NCBI GenBank assembly: GCA_026392415.1
Contig: JAPLCC010000024.1
Coordinates: 1-40,065, forward strand
Length of the DNA: 40,065 nucleotides
Origin: Propionibacteriales bacterium
GTDB taxonomy: Bacteria; Actinomycetota; Actinomycetes; Propionibacteriales; Nocardioidaceae
Reading direction: 5' to 3'
Shown: in pieces, positions 1 to 7,977 of the stretch
How positions within the stretch are numbered: position 1 is the stretch's first letter
Layout: every line of letters begins with the position of its first letter
The notes under the pieces: generated by a model
Database searches by the model: none
What the model saw: only the letters and a program-made list of their open reading frames with translations
Told to the model about the DNA's origin: nothing
Position numbers and translations under genes: made by a program

Positions 1-141
1 GAATCGGTGGTGGCGAGCTGGACGTCGATCGGGACCAACCCCGGGCCGAACTACTCCGGCAGTGGCGGGCTGATCCCCATCGTCTCGGGCTGGCTGGGCA
101 AGGTGCTGTTCCTGGTCAACCCGATCCTGCCGTTGCGCTGA
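1..141 (+). CDS. 3' end of an unidentified protein (partial)
   Basis: An open frame runs from the first base to a TGA at 139-141 and gives 46 C-terminal residues. The tail has a Gly/Pro/Asn/Ser-rich stretch (GTNPGPNYSGSGG) followed by a hydrophobic segment (LIPIVSGWLGKVLFLVNPIL) that could be a membrane helix. I do not recognise the family. Its last 26 bases overlap the 3' end of the convergent methyltransferase gene. The real start lies outside the window, and with so little sequence the frame is only moderately supported. Confidence 0.45.
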   Translation, partial: ESVVASWTSIGTNPGPNYSGSGGLIPIVSGWLGKVLFLVNPILPLR

Positions 142-763
142 GGTCCGGGCGGGCCGCGCCGACGATGAGAGGGCGCAGGATGGGCGGTGCCTTGAGCATC
201 TGGCTGTGCTCCAGGTCAAGCAACGAGAATCCGGCCTTGTCGAGGGAGGCGAGGGTGTCGCGGTTGCAGTGGCACCCGTGACCGACCCGCACCTGGACGC
301 CGTGGAGGCGGTCCTGCCAGCGCGCGAGCCCGGGAACGTCCGAGCGCACGTGCTCGAGGAAGAGCAGTTGACCGTCGGGCTTCAGCAGACGACGGATCTC
401 GGCGAGCGCCCTCGCCGGGTCGTCGACCGTGCACAGGACCAGCGTCGAGACGGCGAAGTCGAAACTCTCGTCGGCGAACGGCAGCTTCTCCGCTGGAGCC
501 CGCGTGACCAGGGCCTGGCGGGTGGAGGCGGCCAGCTTGCTCTCCAGCCGGCGGGCCATCGGCTCCTCGGGCTCGGTGATGACGAGCTCGGTGACGCCGG
601 CGCCGTAGTACGGCAGGTTCGCGCCCGTGCCGCCGCCGATCTCCAGCACCCGACCGCTCGCGCGGCCGAGGAGGTCCTCGCGGTGCGCGCCCAGCACGGA
701 CTTCTCGACGCCCGCCATCACGCGGTCGTAACCCGCCGCGAAGATCCTTCCCCAGACACTCAT
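116..763 (-). CDS. Class I SAM-dependent methyltransferase, METTL7-like
   Basis: This 215-residue protein begins at MSVWGRIF; a longer upstream frame exists but lies inside the preceding gene. Motif I of the Rossmann methyltransferase fold is VLEIGGGTGAN at about residues 39-49, and the acidic residue after strand 2 is in VITEPEE near 64. The central and C-terminal parts (TLVLCTV, LLFLEHV, GHGCHCNRDT) resemble the METTL7/TMT1 and UbiE-like group, some members of which methylate thiols. The ATG follows the TGA of the molybdopterin oxidoreductase by one base, so the two are translationally coupled. The substrate cannot be read from sequence; a small thiol or a quinone-like acceptor are both possible. 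Confidence 0.88.
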   Translation of the reverse strand: MSVWGRIFAAGYDRVMAGVEKSVLGAHREDLLGRASGRVLEIGGGTGANLPYYGAGVTELVITEPEEPMARRLESKLAASTRQALVTRAPAEKLPFADESFDFAVSTLVLCTVDDPARALAEIRRLLKPDGQLLFLEHVRSDVPGLARWQDRLHGVQVRVGHGCHCNRDTLASLDKAGFSLLDLEHSQMLKAPPILRPLIVGAARPDLSATAGSG

Positions 764-764
764 G

Positions 765-2939
765 TCAGACCGCCTCGAGAGCGACCGGTACGCCGTTGAG
801 GTGGGCCATGCCGGCCAGACGCTCGATGTCGGCGACCTTGCTCGAGGTGAGCTGGTTGACGTTGGCGCCGCCGGCCTTGTTGGCCCGCTCCCAGCCGCCT
901 CCGGCATGCCCCCAGCCGTGGGGTACGGCGACCGTGCCGGCGCGCACCTCGTCGGTGAGCTGGGCGATCGTCTCGATGACGCCGTGCTCGGACCGGATCC
1001 GGACCGGGTCGCCGTCGGCGATCCCGGAGCCGGCCGCGTCGGTCGGGTTGATCCGGGCCCGGTGCTCGCGCTTGCCCTTCATGAGGAGCTCGCTGTTGTG
1101 CATCCAGGAGTTCTGCGAGCGCAGCTCGCGCAGCCCGATCAGCCGCAGCGGGTACGTCGCGTCGTCGACGTGCCGGTCACCCAGGCGAGCGAGCTCCTCG
1201 GCGATCTCCGGCGGATCGAGGCGGACCTTGCCGCCGCGGTGCCGAACCGCGTGCTTGAGCTGGCCGGTGGCGGCGTGCTCGCCCAGCACGATGCCGTGCG
1301 GGCTCTTGCGGAGCCGGGCGGGGGAGAGCCCGCCCCGTCGCAGGCCGAACCGGTCGCCGTACGGACCGAGGCGGAGCAGGGTCTCGATCAGGGCGCGCGG
1401 GGTCGGCCACACCGGGGAGTGCCGATGCGCGAACGCGACGGGCTTTCCCACGTGGCGCAGCGGCCCGAGCATGAACAGCGCGACGCCGGCCCGGCGGGCG
1501 ATCTCGTCGACGATCTCCCACTCCTGCCGGGCCTCGCCATACGGTGCGACGACCGCCTCGGTGGACTGGAAGAACGGCGCTGGGGCGGCCGATGCGATCG
1601 CGATCGGGAAGTCCTCGCGTTCGAGGAATGTCGTCGAGGGCAGCACGTAGTCGGCATGCCGGTTGGTGTCGTTGACGTACAGGTCCAGCGACACCAGCAG
1701 GTCGAGCTCGGGCAGCGCCGCGGACAACGCCTCGCCGTTCGGGACCGAGAGGACCGGGTTGCCTGCGACGAGGAACATCGCCTTCATCTGGCCCTTGCCC
1801 GGGGTCGTGATCTCGTCGGCCATCAGCGCTGCGGGAAACGACCCGAGCACCTCGGGGAAGTCACCGAGTCGCGAACGCTTCTTGTCGTACGACGCCAGGC
1901 CGACCCGTTCGGCGAGTTCCTCCAGGGGGATCGCGCCCCTGCTGAACAGGGTGCCGCCCGGACGGTCCAGGTTGCCCGTGACGATGCTCAGCGCGTCGAT
2001 CAGGAAGCTCACGAGCGTGGCGTGCCGACCCAGGCACGCACCCGTCCGTCCGTACGCCGACGCGCTCGGCGCCGTCGCGAAGTCCCGCGCCAACTGACGG
2101 ACGGTTGCTGCGGGCACGCCGGTGACGGCCTCCGTGGCCTCGGGGGACTGGTCGGCGGCTGCGGCGCGGAGCAGTTCGACACCGCGGGACTGCTTGCGGA
2201 TCGCTGCTTCGTCGGCCAGGCCCTCCTCGAAGACCACGTGCATCAGCGACAGCAGGAGCCAGGCGTCGGAGTCCGGCTTCACCGAAACGTGCTCGAACGC
2301 GCGCGCCGTCTCCGAGCGGCGCGGGTCGACGACCACGACCCGGCCGCCGCGGGTGGTGATCGCCTTGAGCTGGTCCTTGATCCGCGGGGCGTTGATCGCG
2401 CTGCCGTGGGACACGAGCGGGTTGGCGCCGAGCACCAGCAGGAAGTCGGTGCGGGGGAGGTCCGGGAACGGCAGCTGCGTCAGGGCGCCGTACAACAGCT
2501 GGCTCGCGACGAATCGGCTGTTGATGTCCTGCGAACCGGCGGAGTAGAGATGGTCCGAGCCGAGGCCCTTCATGAAGCCCGCCACCCACAGCGTTGTGGA
2601 GTAGGAGAAGGCGCTGGGGTTGCCGAAGTACATCCCGACCGACCGGCCGCCGTACGTCGAGGTGACCTTCTTCAGCCGGGCGGAGATGTCGGACAACGCG
2701 TCGTCCCAGCTCACCTGCTCGAACTCGCCCGATGCCGTGCGGCGCAGCGGGTGCAGCACCCGGTCAGGATCGTTCTGGACGTCGGTGAAGGCGATCCCCT
2801 TGGGGCATGCCTGCCCGCGGGAGAGCGGGTGGTCCTGATCAGGGCGCAGCGAGAGCAGGCGGCCGTCCTCTACGGTGGCGACCAGCCCGCACAACGGCTC
2901 GCAGATCCGGCAGTAGGTGACCTTTTGTTCGACCGTCAT
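765..2939 (-). CDS. Molybdopterin-dependent oxidoreductase with N-terminal 4Fe-4S site
   Basis: A 724-residue member of the formate dehydrogenase/nitrate reductase/DMSO reductase superfamily. Cys10, Cys13, Cys17 and Cys45 form the usual N-terminal 4Fe-4S site, followed by the molybdopterin oxidoreductase body (GANPLVSHGS near 171-180, DPRRSETA) and a C-terminal dinucleotide-binding domain (LIGLRELRSQNSWMHNS, PHGWGHAGGGW). The start MTVEQ is preferred because it sits 6 nt after a CACACT -10-like hexamer with no Shine-Dalgarno, and because the Cys motif follows at once; a start 12 codons upstream is possible. No Tat signal is visible, suggesting a cytoplasmic enzyme. Where molybdenum-ligating Cys or Sec is expected, the sequence reads SRFVASQ (about 141-147). 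Substrate unknown. First gene of a two-gene operon with the methyltransferase. Confidence 0.9.
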   Translation of the reverse strand: MTVEQKVTYCRICEPLCGLVATVEDGRLLSLRPDQDHPLSRGQACPKGIAFTDVQNDPDRVLHPLRRTASGEFEQVSWDDALSDISARLKKVTSTYGGRSVGMYFGNPSAFSYSTTLWVAGFMKGLGSDHLYSAGSQDINSRFVASQLLYGALTQLPFPDLPRTDFLLVLGANPLVSHGSAINAPRIKDQLKAITTRGGRVVVVDPRRSETARAFEHVSVKPDSDAWLLLSLMHVVFEEGLADEAAIRKQSRGVELLRAAAADQSPEATEAVTGVPAATVRQLARDFATAPSASAYGRTGACLGRHATLVSFLIDALSIVTGNLDRPGGTLFSRGAIPLEELAERVGLASYDKKRSRLGDFPEVLGSFPAALMADEITTPGKGQMKAMFLVAGNPVLSVPNGEALSAALPELDLLVSLDLYVNDTNRHADYVLPSTTFLEREDFPIAIASAAPAPFFQSTEAVVAPYGEARQEWEIVDEIARRAGVALFMLGPLRHVGKPVAFAHRHSPVWPTPRALIETLLRLGPYGDRFGLRRGGLSPARLRKSPHGIVLGEHAATGQLKHAVRHRGGKVRLDPPEIAEELARLGDRHVDDATYPLRLIGLRELRSQNSWMHNSELLMKGKREHRARINPTDAAGSGIADGDPVRIRSEHGVIETIAQLTDEVRAGTVAVPHGWGHAGGGWERANKAGGANVNQLTSSKVADIERLAGMAHLNGVPVALEAV

Positions 2940-3009
2940 TCGAGCAGTGTGGCGGAACGCAGGCGCCTCGACCATGGTCAGTTCGACCGAACCGGGCCAG
3001 CTCAGCGAC

Positions 3010-3022
3010 TAGCGTGGGGACG
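3010..3022 (+). promoter_or_regulatory. -10 element (TAGCGT) of a leaderless transcript
   Basis: TAGCGT at 3010-3015 is followed by 7 nt and then GTG at 3023. A transcript from this -10 would begin at or next to the GTG, and no Shine-Dalgarno is present. No convincing -35 is seen at the right distance. This decides the start of the small iron-permease-like gene. Confidence 0.5.
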
Positions 3023-3421
3023 GTGAACGACGACGCACATCGCAATCCTTCCGAGGTGACGCCCCGACGCAGCTGGTTCGACGAGTTCGCAGCCCGCGCC
3101 CAGGACATCGCGTCGCGCGACCTGTTCTTCCTCGCGATCGTCGGTCTCACCGTCCTGTGGGCGCCGAGCTACTTCCTGCTGCACTCGCTCGACCACTGGT
3201 ACATCGCGTTCGTGCTCCCGGCCGAGATCCTCACCCTGTTCCTCGTGGTGCTGCTCGAGAACCACAACCGCCGCTCCGAGCAGGCGCTGCACCGCAAGCT
3301 CGACGCCTTCGCTGCGGCGCTCGCTGCGATTGCGGCGGAGTCCGGGTCGGAGGAAGTCCGCAAGCACGCAAAGGAGCTGCGTGCCGCCGTCGGGTTGCAG
3401 GACCGCGAGAGCAGCGACTAA
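3023..3421 (+). CDS. Low-affinity iron permease-like small membrane protein
   Basis: A 132-residue protein when started at GTG 3023; GTG 3014 would add three residues. The sequence has two hydrophobic segments (LFFLAIVGLTVLWAPSYFLL and WYIAFVLPAEILTLFLVVLL) followed by ENHNRRSEQALHRKLD and a charged, probably helical tail. The second segment plus N-x-R-x-x-x-A-L-x-x-K-L-D matches the short bacterial members of the low-affinity iron permease family (PF04120), where the tail carries a similar line. Transport by so small a protein is unproven; an oligomer or an accessory role is possible. Its TAA overlaps the stop of the convergent glpD by 4 nt. Confidence 0.7.
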   Translation: MNDDAHRNPSEVTPRRSWFDEFAARAQDIASRDLFFLAIVGLTVLWAPSYFLLHSLDHWYIAFVLPAEILTLFLVVLLENHNRRSEQALHRKLDAFAAALAAIAAESGSEEVRKHAKELRAAVGLQDRESSD

Positions 3422-4923
3422 CTGAGCTCGAACGCCCGCTCGGCCATCGGCAGAGCCAGTGCACGATCCTCGGGCACCAGGCCGACACGGGTACGACGGT
3501 CCAGCAGGTCGTCCACGTCGGCGGCGCCCTCGTGGGTGATGCCGAAGATCAGTTCGGCCAGGGTCACGCCCTGCGGACCGGGAGCCAGGAGCTCGTGCTC
3601 GCTCAGCCCGCTGACTTCCACCGCGTTCGAGAGCACCAGGGCTGCCTCGGTGCCGAAGCGTCGTACCAACCGGGCGGGCGCCTCGAGCTGGGCGAGCTCG
3701 TCGCGGGACGCCGCGCCCAGCAGGGGAAGGTTGCGGGTGATGCACGGCGACGTGGCCAGTCCCGTCGCGTCGACGGCGTCCTCGGCCATCTGCCGGTAGG
3801 TGGTCAGCTTGCCGCCGACGACGGTGACCACGCCCGTGGGCGAGGTGAGGACGGCGTGCTTGCGCGACAGGTCGGCGGTGGAGCCGTCGGAGTCGAGCAG
3901 GGGCCGGAGGCCGGCGTAGGTGCCGACCACGTCGGAGCGCCGGATCGGCTTTTCGAAGGCGGCGCCGACGACGTCGAGCAGGAAGCCGATCTCGGCCTCG
4001 GTGCCCTGGGGTACGTCGGGGATCTCGCCCTCGGTCTCCTCGTCGGTCAGACCGACGTAGATGGTGCCGTCGGGCTGGGGGAGTGCGAACACGAAGCGGC
4101 TGGTCGTGCCGGGAACCGGCACGGTGAGTGCGGCGGCGAGGCCGGGGATGGTGGACTCGCGCAGCACCAGGTGGGTGCCGCGCGACGGCTTCAGCTTCAC
4201 GTTCTCCACCAGGGTTCCCGCCCAGACGCCGGTCGCGTTGATGACCGCGCGGGCGTTGACGCCGACCGTCTCGCCGGTCAGCTCGTCGCGCAGGACCGCC
4301 CCGTTGCCCGTCGCCGACAGGACCCGCGCGCGGGTGCGCACCTCGGCTCCGAGGGACGCGGCCGTGCGGGCGAGACAGGTGACGAAGCGCGCGTCGTCCT
4401 CGAGCTGGCCGTCCCAGCTGAGGAGTCCGCCGCGCAGGCCGCGCTGGCGCAGGCCGGGCGCCAGCCGCAGGGCTTCGTTGCGGGAGATCCGGCGCGGTCG
4501 GGGGAGGGTCTCGGCGCTGGTGCCCGCGCTGATGCGCAGGGCGTCGCCGGCCCGGAATCCCGCCGAGGCGAGTGCTGCCTGCGCCCAGGAGACGCTGGTC
4601 ATCAGAGGCAGCAGCATCGGTATCGGGTGGCTGAGGTGCGGCGCGGTCGACTCCATCAGGATGCCGCGCTCGACGGCGCTCTCGTGGGCGACGCCGACCT
4701 GACCGTTGGCGAGGTAGCGCAGGCCGCCGTGCACGAGCTTGCTCGACCACCGCGACGTACCGAACGCGAAGTCGTGGGCATCGACGGCAAGGACGGAGAG
4801 GCCGCGCGACGCTGCATCGAGGGCGACGCCGGTGCCGGTCACGCCGAGCCCGATCACCAGCAGGTCGACGGATTCAGGCGCGTCGGCAAGTCCGGGCCGG
4901 ACGCGGGTGGGGGACGTCGTCAT
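3418..4923 (-). CDS. glpD: Glycerol-3-phosphate dehydrogenase (FAD-dependent)
   Basis: 501 residues, normal for GlpD. The N-terminal FAD site is GLGVTG (25-30); the family signature TSRWSSKLVHGGLRYL follows at 56-71, and VVGGKLTTYRQMAEDAVD is near 385-402. The enzyme oxidises sn-glycerol 3-phosphate to dihydroxyacetone phosphate at the membrane and passes electrons to quinone. The ATG overlaps the TGA of the upstream tetR gene (ATGA), so both form one operon. The divergent operon begins with an alkyl-DHAP-synthase-like flavoprotein and a lipid kinase, which suggests that this GlpD serves glycerolipid supply or turnover rather than a dedicated glycerol-uptake system; no glpF or glpK is present. 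Confidence 0.93.
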   Translation of the reverse strand: MTTSPTRVRPGLADAPESVDLLVIGLGVTGTGVALDAASRGLSVLAVDAHDFAFGTSRWSSKLVHGGLRYLANGQVGVAHESAVERGILMESTAPHLSHPIPMLLPLMTSVSWAQAALASAGFRAGDALRISAGTSAETLPRPRRISRNEALRLAPGLRQRGLRGGLLSWDGQLEDDARFVTCLARTAASLGAEVRTRARVLSATGNGAVLRDELTGETVGVNARAVINATGVWAGTLVENVKLKPSRGTHLVLRESTIPGLAAALTVPVPGTTSRFVFALPQPDGTIYVGLTDEETEGEIPDVPQGTEAEIGFLLDVVGAAFEKPIRRSDVVGTYAGLRPLLDSDGSTADLSRKHAVLTSPTGVVTVVGGKLTTYRQMAEDAVDATGLATSPCITRNLPLLGAASRDELAQLEAPARLVRRFGTEAALVLSNAVEVSGLSEHELLAPGPQGVTLAELIFGITHEGAADVDDLLDRRTRVGLVPEDRALALPMAERAFELS

Positions 4924-5501
4924 GGTGCGAGATACCTCCGGACGAGCGTGGTCAGCTCGGTGTCGAACTCTTCCCGGGTCAGGTCGTCGTCCTGCATCGT
5001 GTGCACCGAGATCGCGAAGCCGTGGGCGGCGAGCATGAGGGAGCGGGCCAGCAGCACGGGCTTGCCCGCCCGGATCTCGCCGGAGGCCTGGGCTGCCGCG
5101 AGCCGGTCGGCGAGGGCGCCGATGATGACGTCCTGGGAGCGACCGCGGCGATCGATCAGGTAGGGCAGCAGCTGTTCGGGGTCGACGTCGACGATCCGGC
5201 GGAACAGCTCGTTCTCGCGGAGCACGGACACGGCTGCGGCCAGCCGGCGAGCGATCACGTCGAGCATGTCGTCACCGTCCTGCCCGACGTCGTTGACGAC
5301 CCCGTCGATCTGCGCGACCCACTCGCGCGTCATCAGGTCGGCGAGGATCGACTGCATGTCCGGATAGGCGCGGTAGACGGTCATCCGGGAGACCTCCGCG
5401 CGACGCGCGACGTCGGTGAGCGTGGCGCGCTTCCAGCCGACGGTGAGGATCACCTCCCGGGCGGCATCGAGGAACCGATCCTTGTTACGAACTGACGTCA
5501 T
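4920..5501 (-). CDS. TetR/AcrR family transcriptional regulator (upstream of glpD)
   Basis: 193 residues with an N-terminal helix-turn-helix at about 26-48 (TLTDVARRAEVSRMTVYRAY) and a helical ligand domain. It is the first gene of the tetR-glpD operon. Translation appears leaderless: a TACAGT -10 (complement of 5509-5514) lies exactly 7 nt before the ATG. The divergent flavoprotein gene starts only 17 bp away, and an inverted repeat centred on 5500 overlaps both starts, so autoregulation plus control of both divergent operons is likely. The ligand is unknown; acyl chains or acyl-CoA are reasonable guesses given the target genes. Confidence 0.9.
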   Translation of the reverse strand: MTSVRNKDRFLDAAREVILTVGWKRATLTDVARRAEVSRMTVYRAYPDMQSILADLMTREWVAQIDGVVNDVGQDGDDMLDVIARRLAAAVSVLRENELFRRIVDVDPEQLLPYLIDRRGRSQDVIIGALADRLAAAQASGEIRAGKPVLLARSLMLAAHGFAISVHTMQDDDLTREEFDTELTTLVRRYLAP

Positions 5502-5516
5502 GTGTCACACTGTAAC
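5484..5516. promoter_or_regulatory. Divergent promoter and putative TetR operator
   Basis: Two nested inverted-repeat pairs share one centre at base 5500: GTTAC (5484-5488) with GTAAC (5512-5516), and TGAC (5493-5496) with GTCA (5504-5507). The site covers the tetR start codon and overlapping -10 elements on both strands: TACAGT for tetR (complement of 5509-5514) and CACTGT (5508-5513) for the flavoprotein gene at 5519. Binding here would block both promoters. Assignment to the adjacent TetR protein is inference. Confidence 0.5.
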
Positions 5517-5518
5517 GC

Positions 5519-7081
5519 ATGACCCGAGAAATGCACCCCCAGCGTTGGGGCGACGCCAGCCACGCCGGTCCCCTTCCGGAGTCCACCCAAGGTCTCGTGG
5601 AGTTCGCGTTCGGTGCGCTCGACACCCCGGCCGTGGAGTCCGTCAGTGTTCCGGTCTCGGGCCTCTCGGACGACCTGCTCGCCGGCTTGCGCGACGTGAT
5701 CGGCGCAGCCCACGTGCTCACCGACGACGAGAGCCGCCGCCTGCGCACCCGCGGCAAGTCGACCCCCGACCTGTTGAAGGCCCGATCCGGCGACCTCAGC
5801 GACGCCCCCGACGTCGTCGCCCGCCCCGGCACGCACGACGAGGTCGTCCAGCTGCTCGCCTGGGCCGTCGACCACCACGTCGCGGTCGTCCCCTTCGGTG
5901 GCGGTACGTCGGTCACCGGCGGCCTCGTGGCGCGACGCGAAGGCTTCGCCGGTCTGGTCAGCCTCGACCTGATCCGGCTCAACCAGCTCCTCAGCGTCGA
6001 CCCGGTCTCGATGACCGCCGTCCTCCAGCCGGGCATGCGCGGCCCCGAGGCCGAGGCTGCGCTCGCCGAGCACGGCATGACGCTCGGCCACTTCCCGCAG
6101 TCCTTCGAGTTCGCCACCATCGGTGGCTTCGCGGCGACCCGCAGCAGCGGCCAGAACAGCGCGAGCTTCGGTCGCTTCGACCAGCTCGTCGTCGGCCTCC
6201 GGGTCGCGACGCCGATCGGCGAGCTGGTCCTGGGGTCCTCGCCGCTCAACGCTGCCGGCCCGGACCTCCGCCAGTTCGTGCTCGGCTCCGAGGGCACCTT
6301 CGGCGTCATCACCGAGGTCACCGTGCGGGTCCGCGCAGTCGCCGCCGAGACGGCGTACGAAGCCTGGCGCTTCGCGTCCTTCGCGGCTGGCCAGGCCGCG
6401 ATGCGCCACCTCGCGCAGAACCAGATCCTGCCCACGATCATCCGTCTCTCCGACGAGAGCGAGACCGCGCTCAACCTGGCCAGCCAGACCGCCGTCGGTG
6501 CCGAGGCCGCCACTGGCTGCCTGATGATCGTTGGCCACGAGGGTGCCTCGATCGCCAACAAGCGTGGTGTCGTGACCGAGGCACTGACCGCCCTCGGCGG
6601 CGAGCCCCTGGGCGAGGAGCGCGGCAACGCCTGGGTCACCGGGCGCTTCCACGCGCCGTACCTCCGGGACTCGATGCTCGACGTCGGTGTCCTCGTCGAG
6701 ACGCTCGAGACCGCCACCTTCTGGTCGAACACCGACCGCCTCCACGCCGCCGTGAAGTCGGCGCTGGAGACCAGCCTGGGCGAGGGCACCCTGGTGCTCT
6801 GCCACGTCTCGCACGTCTACGAGACCGGCTGCTCGCTCTACTTCACCGTCGCGTCGAAGCAGGGCGACGACCCACTGCCTCGTTGGCTGGCAGCCAAGGC
6901 TGCCGCGTCCGACGCCATGATCGAGTCCGGCGCGACCATCACCCACCACCACGCCGTCGGCACCGACCACAAGGCATGGCTCGCCCGCGAGATCGGGCCG
7001 GTCGGCGTCGCTATGCTGCGCGGCGTGAAGGCCACCGTCGACCCGACGGGGATTCTCAACCCGGGGGTGCTGATTCCGTGA
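5519..7081 (+). CDS. FAD-binding oxidoreductase, alkyldihydroxyacetonephosphate synthase-like
   Basis: 520 residues of the vanillyl-alcohol-oxidase fold. The FAD PP-loop PFGGGTSVTGG is at 125-135, the Gly/Ser-rich FAD contact GFAATRSSGQNSASFGRF at 203-220, and GSEGTFGVIT at 257-266. Residues tied to alkyl-DHAP synthase catalysis are recognisable: Arg309 (PTIIRLSDE), the tyrosine in YETGCSLYFT (434-443) and the triple histidine 476-478 (THHHAVG). In eukaryotes the enzyme swaps the acyl of acyl-DHAP for a fatty alcohol to make an ether lipid; actinobacterial homologues are mostly uncharacterised flavoproteins. First of four overlapping genes. The ATG has no Shine-Dalgarno; Met5 (5531) is an alternative start. 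Adjacent glpD would supply DHAP. Confidence 0.85.
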   Translation: MTREMHPQRWGDASHAGPLPESTQGLVEFAFGALDTPAVESVSVPVSGLSDDLLAGLRDVIGAAHVLTDDESRRLRTRGKSTPDLLKARSGDLSDAPDVVARPGTHDEVVQLLAWAVDHHVAVVPFGGGTSVTGGLVARREGFAGLVSLDLIRLNQLLSVDPVSMTAVLQPGMRGPEAEAALAEHGMTLGHFPQSFEFATIGGFAATRSSGQNSASFGRFDQLVVGLRVATPIGELVLGSSPLNAAGPDLRQFVLGSEGTFGVITEVTVRVRAVAAETAYEAWRFASFAAGQAAMRHLAQNQILPTIIRLSDESETALNLASQTAVGAEAATGCLMIVGHEGASIANKRGVVTEALTALGGEPLGEERGNAWVTGRFHAPYLRDSMLDVGVLVETLETATFWSNTDRLHAAVKSALETSLGEGTLVLCHVSHVYETGCSLYFTVASKQGDDPLPRWLAAKAAASDAMIESGATITHHHAVGTDHKAWLAREIGPVGVAMLRGVKATVDPTGILNPGVLIP

Positions 7082-7977
7082 GGTCGTTCTCCTTCCTCGT
7101 GAACCCGCTGTCGGGTGGCGGTGCTGCTCCGGCGGCCGTCGTGCCGGTGGCTCGTCTGCTCCGTGATGCCGGCGCAGAGGTCGAGGTCACCTACTCGCCC
7201 GGCCCCAGGGCCACGCTCGACCTGGTCAAGGCGGGCGTCGCGCGTGGCGACGTGATCGTCGCCGTCGGTGGCGACGGAATGCTGTCGTCGATCGCCGGTC
7301 AGGTCGCGAAGGAGGACGGCGTCCTCGGCATGATCCCCGCCGGTCGTGGCAACGACTTCGCCCGGATGTTGAAGCTGTCCGAGGACGCTGAAGTGATCGC
7401 GAAGGTGCTGCTCGACGGCGCCGAGACCCCGACCGACCTGATCTCGGTGACGCTGCCCGGCAGTGAACCCCGGCTCGTCGCCGGATCGGTCTACTCCGGC
7501 GTCGACGCGCGGGCGGGTGAGATCGTGGACAAGGTGCGCTGGATGCCCGCGAAGCTCCAGTACCCCTACGCCGCGGTGCACTCCCTGGCGACGTACGTCC
7601 CGTGCTCGTTCACGGTCCTCGTCGACGGCACGTCGCACTCGTTCGTCGCCGCCACCGTCGTCGTGGCCAACTCCGGCTACTACGGCAAGGGCATGCACAT
7701 CGCCCCGGACGCCTCGTTGACCGACGGACTGCTCGATGTGATCGTGATCGAAGCAGCCTCGCGACGCGAGATGATGAAGGCGTTGCCGAAGGTCTACGAC
7801 GGCGCCCACGTCCTGCTCGACCAGGTCAAGGTGCTGCGGGGGGCAACAGTGGAGATCAGTGGAAGTCCGTCCGTGCCCATGGGCGGTGACGGCGAGCCGC
7901 TCGGGATGCTGCCGACGTCTCAGGAACAGCCCGCGGTTGTGCGTGTCCTGCCCGGAGCCCTGAAGATCCTCACGTGA
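7078..7977 (+). CDS. Diacylglycerol/lipid kinase (DagK/YegS family)
   Basis: 299 residues starting at GTG 7078, which overlaps the flavoprotein stop (GTGA). The catalytic lipid-kinase domain shows VNPLSGGGAA (8-17), VAVGGDGMLSS (62-71) and IPAGRGNDFAR (86-96), the three nucleotide-binding motifs of the DAGK_cat/YegS fold, and a beta-sandwich C-terminal half (ANSGYYGKGMHIAPDASLTDG, with the usual terminal D-G-L-L-D pattern). It should phosphorylate diacylglycerol or a related lipid at the inner membrane face using ATP. The order glpD-tetR-flavoprotein-kinase recalls the M. tuberculosis locus ending in the kinase Rv2252, linked to phosphatidylinositol mannoside synthesis; that parallel is from memory. 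Confidence 0.9.
   Translation: MRSFSFLVNPLSGGGAAPAAVVPVARLLRDAGAEVEVTYSPGPRATLDLVKAGVARGDVIVAVGGDGMLSSIAGQVAKEDGVLGMIPAGRGNDFARMLKLSEDAEVIAKVLLDGAETPTDLISVTLPGSEPRLVAGSVYSGVDARAGEIVDKVRWMPAKLQYPYAAVHSLATYVPCSFTVLVDGTSHSFVAATVVVANSGYYGKGMHIAPDASLTDGLLDVIVIEAASRREMMKALPKVYDGAHVLLDQVKVLRGATVEISGSPSVPMGGDGEPLGMLPTSQEQPAVVRVLPGALKILT

Noticed and set aside
762..3026. A 754-codon open frame on the plus strand antisense to the molybdopterin oxidoreductase
   Set aside because: Its translation is Arg/Gly/Asp/Leu-rich with no domain, while the opposite strand encodes a clear enzyme. Long antisense frames are expected at this GC content.
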